This document shows, one piece after another, positions 58,277 through 64,000 of a DNA stretch of 64,000 nucleotides. The DNA is taken from positions 13,268,001 to 13,332,000 of the forward strand of contig NC_059502.1 in assembly GCF_914767665.1 (NCBI RefSeq). The letters run 5' to 3'. A program made the position numbers and the translations under genes. Every line of letters begins with the position of its first letter. Position 1 is the first letter of the stretch. A model generated the notes under the pieces. The model ran no database searches. It was not told the origin of the DNA and saw only the letters and a list, made by a program, of their open reading frames with translations. This DNA comes from Harmonia axyridis. Taxonomy: Eukaryota; Arthropoda; Insecta; Coleoptera; Coccinellidae.

Positions 58277-60026
58277 TCAACTTATAAGGTTCTCCAACTG
58301 CCTCTTCTTTATAGACAATTCAACTTTCAAAATTTCCATCTCCAACTGATGCTTATCTCTCTTCCTCTTATTTTCTTCTTTAAAGAATATTTTTCCGAAG
58401 TTATGAAAACTTGTATCAATATAACGAAGCTTTTTCTTCGTGTTTTTTCCCAATTCTTGAGGATCGCACTGCGTGGCCTTGTTCTTCGTGCCTAATGCAG
58501 AATAATAATTTCATAATTACTTCACAGTTTGTCTGGTTTTGTGGAGAACTCACTGTTTGATTCCTGCTCTATTTGAGGTGTTGTGGGCATATTACAAAGT
58601 TCTGGATCTGCGAGGTTAGTTTCCATAACCACAGATGCTATTGGTCTTCTTGAAAGGTTAATATTATTCTTCATGAAAAGGAATAAGGGTTAATTTTTGA
58701 GATATATCGGTAGAAATCGATATTGCAATTAAATTTTTTTCTCAGAAAATCAATTCATGAATTTCTCGGTTGTGTCTCTGCATAACAATGATTTAAACTT
58801 ACCACTTCTAATGAATTTTCAGAGCTACTGATGATTTTTCTCTGTGTTGAAGGCTGGTTCCCTGATTTCATCTGAAAAACTGTTGAATTTTCTAAATTTT
58901 AAACTCATGTATGTTCAGTAATATTCACTTACTTCCGTGATCAATTTCCTGATTCCAATCATCACTATGTTCGTCTGTACTTTTCTCAACATCGTCGAAA
59001 TAAGGTTCTTCTTTGAACTTCAAATGAATCTCTGAAATTTTAGAAATTTCAGTTGATTATCATTCTATAAAAATATTAATTCGCAGTAGGTACCTGATTT
59101 TGGGGTCTCTAGACAAGGTTCTCCACAAGACAGCATAATCTCCAACACTTTGCCGGATATCTGCGATAAACTGCCTGATGCATATTCTTTTCTGGCAATT
59201 TTCTTCAAAGTTTCCCATTTACTTCTCAATTGTTTGTCGGATCTTTTCGTTGTATTCTTCTGGTTGAAAATTTGCGAGACAATGTTCCATATTCGATCTT
59301 TGTAGCTGTTTGTTAATTGATCGGTTTTTTTGCATTCTGAAATATGTATTTTGGTTTAGTATTTAAATTTTTTTTATTCTTCAAATTTCAAAGCAATTCT
59401 TTAAATTTTAGCCTTTATAATTCATGGATTACATTCTCAGTAGTATACGAACAGCTGACAGACTAGTTCAATTCAATTTCTGGTTTCTATGTGTACCTAC
59501 TCAAAAACTTACGACAGGCAAAATTTCAGTTTTTCCTCCAATAATTCAGTGACTGAACGTTTTTGAAAAATGAAAATAATCATCAAGAAAAATCTGACGT
59601 ATAACTTATGTTCGAAAATCATTTCAATATATTTTCATCTGATTTGAAGATTGAGGCTTTTGAGAATGGGTGCTATCATTGAATGTAATTTCTTACCAAT
59701 TATGGATTTTTCCTCATCGATCAGAGACAGTAAGCTTTCTATTTCTTGTGAATGGAAATTGGAGCTACGTTTCCTTTTCTCTGTTCCATCAAATGTTAAC
59801 TCTGTCCTATCTGTAATGAGATTTTTTAATACAATATTTTGCTAAAATTCTCAGTATTACATTAATCGCAATGTTATGAATAATAATTCGAAAATAAGCA
59901 ACAATTCATTCATCCAAATTTTCATTTCATAGAAAGTTAATACCCACTTCGTCTACTGCTTCTAACTGCATTACAGTTTCGTTTTGATTGTTTCTCTGCT
60001 GCACTTTTCAACAATTCTTTATCCAT
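58277..60026 (-). CDS. Myb/SANT-like DNA-binding protein, seven exons
   Basis: I assembled this by eye. Exons on -: 60026-59948, 59810-59697, 59336-59094, 59031-58933, 58871-58829, 58648-58554 and 58491-58277. All introns are GT-AG, phases agree, and the total is 888 bp (295 codons plus TGA). Residues about 38-125 form a Myb/SANT-like domain of the apontic/FSBP type: RSSNFHSQEIESLLSLI at the start, RIWNIVSQIFN in the middle, then KQLRSKWETLKKIARKEY. An acidic linker follows. Residues about 262-293 (EENKRKRDKHQLEMEILKVE onward) are a coiled coil, as in many zeste-like insect proteins. The likely role is nuclear DNA binding. Exon 1 (ATG at 60026, donor A|GTGGGT) and the exon 5 donor (CA|GTAGCT) are the weakest calls; a stronger GTAAGT lies 28 nt past the latter but would read into TAG. 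It could be a domesticated transposon accessory gene. Confidence 0.8.
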
Positions 60027-62340
60027 TTCTGAATTACCTTTTTCGGTGCTGTCTTCAACCACTACTACAGTTTCACTCAATAATATGGAGAGATTTCTCC
60101 AGATAATTCGAAAAAGTCAACCGCTTGATAACAGCTGTCAGTTAATTTATCAAAAATCAGCCCACTGCCAAAAATGTCAAATATTCGTATATAGGAATCA
60201 GAATGAACTCTCGTTTATTTCGACAGTAAACATGTTGGTTCGAAAGGGAATATTTGGAGAATGTTATGATGATAAATTTGTTACTGTAAGTTCGATTCCC
60301 TTTTTTCGTGTTTCCAACGCATATATTGCAATATTGAGAGGAGTAATCCAAGGCTGAAGAAATATTTCAATTTAATTTCTATTCGTTCCACAGGTTTAAG
60401 TAGGTACCACGAAAATTTTTTGTATAATTTGGAACAATATAGAACTTTTAAAAAGAGGGAAACCTACATGCTTTGAGATTTTCTAAGCTAATTCAAGTAA
60501 AACTGACTTATTGAATTCACTGAATAAAACATGAACATTGGATATTTCTTACTAGTTTCCTGTTTAGTTAATCCATAATGTTTGAGAATTCAATGAATAG
60601 CCAGTTACCGAAATTTGATCAGATAGGCAAATCTTGGCACAATGATGACTCTCTGCAAGACCATAAATTATCGCATTGAACATAGAGCGTAAGCGGGCAA
60701 GAATTTATAATTATGATATCGTCTTGTATTATATTTTTATTACTAGGAGAAGCTTTGGATTTTTTTTAATAACTTTATATTATAGGTCGATTAAGAAGAA
60801 TCTTTCTGCTACAATTGCATTATGATTTACAGAATATGACTAAATGAAAAAGGTTTTAGCATAAGTGGCCTTCTCCCTCAAAACTATAAACCTTTTATTT
60901 GAAAAAATTTCCATAAGATCATTTCTTTTCGAGATTTTTGACGAATTTAACTCAAAAAATGTATTCCGTATAATAATAATTTTGTCTCTTGAATGTCGAA
61001 AACTTAAATTGTGAAAATTCAGGGGGATATCATCGGGAATAATCCTAATATCTGAAATTCCCACATAACCAAGCTCTGCCTTGTACTGGAAGTATACTTG
61101 AACCGTACAGACATCGGACCATGGCATTTTCGAGAATCGCGTCGAGTTCATGTACCTCTAGATCTTATCGAAAGTTCCGAATATCCCAGCGAATGCAGAG
61201 CACAATCAACATCTGCGAATCGTTCCCGTGGACCAACCACTCGTGAACAGGAATTCTTGCCTCCCATTAATGAACTTACGCTTTTCGAATAGGCCTCGTT
61301 GAAGAGAGTAAATCAACGCACCAGAATATGCAATCTCGAAGACGACGTCCACGGTCCAAGTACCATTGTTCGATGACCTTGGGCCGACAACCTTCTACTT
61401 TTCTCTACCTGCTTTGCTTTTCGATTTATATTTCATTCCCGAACTCATTTTACCGTTTTGGAGTTTTGACATAGTGACGGGTGCTGGTTGTGGGTCGACC
61501 CATGCATGGTACCCCCCTTACATCTTGAACCCACCAACCTTCGAGATGGGAATTGAAATGGGATTTTTTTCACTGCGATCTCATCGAATTCTTTTTACGG
61601 TTCTCATGCTCGTGTTTTGACAGGGAATTTGATTCCTATTTAATTTTTTCGATTATACTCGAATTCGTTGCTTTGTATAATCCATCATCCAAAACGTCCC
61701 AAATGAACACGTGAATTGAATTTTTTTTGACACTTCGAAATACACCAACTAATTTAAGAACATAGCGAAATTAATGATATTCAATTTAATATGTTGGTTG
61801 GAATGTAGATATAGAATTTAAAAATCGAAGAAAATGTATCACATCGTCTACCGTTCAAGAACTTCCAAGAGAGCTATTCATCATTCATCTTCTAGATGGT
61901 ATAGGAATTTGAAACTTTTTATGGTACATCAAAATTGATATAATCATTTACATTTTTAACCAAATTGCATCCTTTATACTCTTATAAATATCTTTGTTAT
62001 TAGGATGATCTATAAACGATAATTACTTATTGGTCAATTGTCCATATTTCTGTAAAAAATTGGAACCATCTATTACCATTCAATCAATCAATTGATTGAT
62101 TGATTGATCTATTACCATTGATCATTACTATTACATATTTAATTTCATTCCTCTTCTTTCATCAAAAATGTATTTTTTTTTAATTGTCCGAAAATGGTTC
62201 TAAATAATCTAGTTTGATCTGAGATTCTAAGTTAGCCCTAATCTTCCAATGTATTCAGAAATTTTCTGAATCATGGATTATTTAGAGAAAGATGCTTATT
62301 GATTATGCATTATTTTTCTTGCAAGGATGTAAATCATGAC
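60027..62340. other. 5' side of the - gene; no other gene seen
   Basis: Promoter and 5' UTR of the - strand gene probably lie in 60027-60400. 60597-60675 is the partner of the 50.8-kb repeat. 61090-61560 is GC-richer, with frames of 64 and 84 codons not recognised. 62079-62108 is a short palindromic simple repeat (CAATCAATCAATTGATTGAT). Confidence 0.45.
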
Positions 62341-62408
62341 ATTAAATTTATTTTTTTTTTTCAGGTGAGTTTTCTCTTCAAGTCGAATACCAATTTTTGA
62401 GTAAGTAG
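62341..62408 (+). promoter_or_regulatory. Candidate recursive splice site 2
   Basis: A run of 12-13 T then CAG, directly followed by GTGAGT (junction 62364/62365). A second donor GTAAGTAG at 62401 bounds a 36-nt exon. The upstream CATGACATTAAAT could serve as branch point. Same design as the 34907 site, 27.5 kb further on. Confidence 0.65.
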
Positions 62409-64000
62409 ATACCAAGATTCAAGATCGCTCCTGGAGGTGAAGCTGTACGCATTGAAAATCAATTTATTTTGATTCTGTTGTGAGGTTGCCGAAATTACGA
62501 AATTTGCGCTAAACCTACGAAAAATTAAACTCATATATTTATTGCGAAAACTATTATAATTGTTTCATTCCACTCGAACAATTTCATTCAATAACATATT
62601 ATATGTTATCAAACAACATTGATATCAACCCTATCAATTCATCTTCGTTGGAAATGCGATCTAGTTTTCAATTAATTAATGACATGCACACATACTAGAT
62701 CCATAGCATAGATAATATGAGTTCTTCGAAATGTCATCATTTTAATTGCTTTGGACTAATCAATTCCTGTTAGCTCATTTCGTCATTATACATAGCTATA
62801 GTCAAATTTCCAATTTACCTTGTTTACGGGATACAGACAAACATGAAACTTGATGGTTGATGTTTAAATCACCATGGATTGGAATAAGCTGCTTTTGGTA
62901 TTATGCTACAAGTTCTTGGAATAACAATTTTGATGATTTTTTATTTTTCAATTATATTCATATTTTTATGAGCATAATCATTAATATTATTCCTTGCTTT
63001 CGTTTAGTCAGGTTTTGTTAGATTAGTCTTACATAACTTCTTCAAATCCTTCATAGATACGTGAGAATCTTCACATTGTGAAAGTGGTGTAGGTAAATTG
63101 TTTCTGTCTTGATCTTTATGAATTAAAGAGTGGACACATCGTTCACCTTATAAAAGTTGTGCGGTATTGTTTTTCTTCCTTAACTTCTCATTTTGAAAGG
63201 TTCAAATTCATAATATATTGAGAAAACATCGATCACCATCTTAGTTCATTTCTTTGGACTGCTTCTCTTAAGATGAATCATCATAGAATTGCCTTATCGT
63301 CTACAAAGACATAATCTTCTATGGCAATTAGCGTTTGCGTTGCTGCCTCCACCATAAAACTATAATCGCGAGCTGTTCATGCTTCAACCGTTTATTTTTC
63401 TTATTAAATTGTGCTACTCAATTGAGAGATATGCTGATGGCGCCGAACTACGAAGATGACTATATTAAACTGTGGGTTTATCCTCTAAATGCAGATATTT
63501 CAATTACTAGGCGCCAGTTCATTTCAGTTGAACAAAGAAATATTCTTCTTAATTAATGGAAGTCGGTTTTGAAGTATACGAGGTGTATTTGAATTGACGA
63601 TAGGTTTTTATGTCCAATGGGAAGATATCGAATACTTGAGGTAATTTCTTGCAATTATTGACATCTGAAGTAAAATTCAGTGTATGTACTTTAATTTCGT
63701 GATGTAGGTGCAGTCCATGTTAATTGTTCAGCTGCAAAATAATGGAACGAATGTTATTTCTTTGATGGCGTAATATGTTAATCAACTTTGTAGCTTCTGA
63801 AAAATTTGAAAGAGTCAGTTTCGGGATATATCTTCCTTTGGGAAAAAGCAATACAAAAAATTATCAACATTTAACAATGAAGCATGTGGAGGTAATTCTT
63901 AGTATTACCAGAGTAAATGTGAACGGGGCATCATACATTTCAACGTATGATAAAAAAGCACATATAAAAACCTAAGCAAAAACTGTGTTCTGTGTTTGTG
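62409..64000. other. No recognised gene
   Basis: AT-rich. Frames at 63335-63556 and 63775-63975 are not recognised and lack clear splice sites. Confidence 0.45.

Larger units (their letters stand above)
4978..64000 (+). other. Inferred giant host intron (stepwise spliced)
   Basis: Downstream of the donor at 4978 I found no further convincing + strand coding exon, but two perfect ratchet-type AG|GT sites at 34907 and 62365. The simplest reading is a single intron running past the window end, crowded with transposons and hosting a - strand gene. This is inference: one small uninvolved + strand exon could be missed by eye. Confidence 0.45.

Overview
The window looks like AT-rich insect nuclear DNA. 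The evidence is a full-length Mos1-type mariner, DD34E and D41D Tc1/mariner relatives, RTE and other non-LTR retrotransposon remnants, hAT and foldback MITE families, and a spliced Myb/SANT gene. A beetle is possible but cannot be proved from the sequence. No bacterial-type operons, rRNA, tRNA or CRISPR were seen.

Host genes are few. A GC-rich 101-bp exon lies on the + strand at 4877-4977 with good splice sites on both sides. Two further sites, at 34906/34907 and 62364/62365, have the layout of recursive splice (ratchet) points: a pyrimidine tract, CAG, then at once GTAAGT or GTGAGT, with a second 5' splice site (GTAAGTAG) 53 and 36 nt downstream. The three AG|GT sites are 30.0 and 27.5 kb apart. 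I infer that most of the window is one giant intron of an unidentified + strand gene, removed in steps. Nested in it on the - strand is a seven-exon gene (58277-60026) whose joined frame is 295 codons plus stop, coding a Myb/SANT-like DNA-binding protein with a C-terminal coiled coil.

The rest is largely mobile-element debris. 1-11 kb: a TA-flanked MITE, an inverted repeat with a primer-binding-site-like loop, reverse-transcriptase scraps and the first CTTCG-apex palindrome. 13-20 kb: hAT remnants with CTTGA-rich ends, one split by a LINE, and a 456-bp long-TIR MITE. 20-24.7 kb: a large foldback cluster, a Crypton-like tyrosine-recombinase N-terminal frame, another big palindrome, and an 838-bp element inserted in a MITE. 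26-34 kb: a decayed mariner running into a 133-bp minisatellite, nested MITEs and the intact mariner frame. 36-44 kb: two more CTTCG palindromes with attached ORF bodies, and an RTE insertion inside another LINE. 44.8-47.3 kb: two internally deleted D41D transposons. 50-54 kb: a hAT C-terminal domain and a Tc1-like pseudogene.

The most novel items are the evenly spaced recursive-splice candidates and a family of palindromes with a common CTTCG apex, three of which sit beside an inverted-repeat-bounded body with a short ORF reading away from the palindrome.
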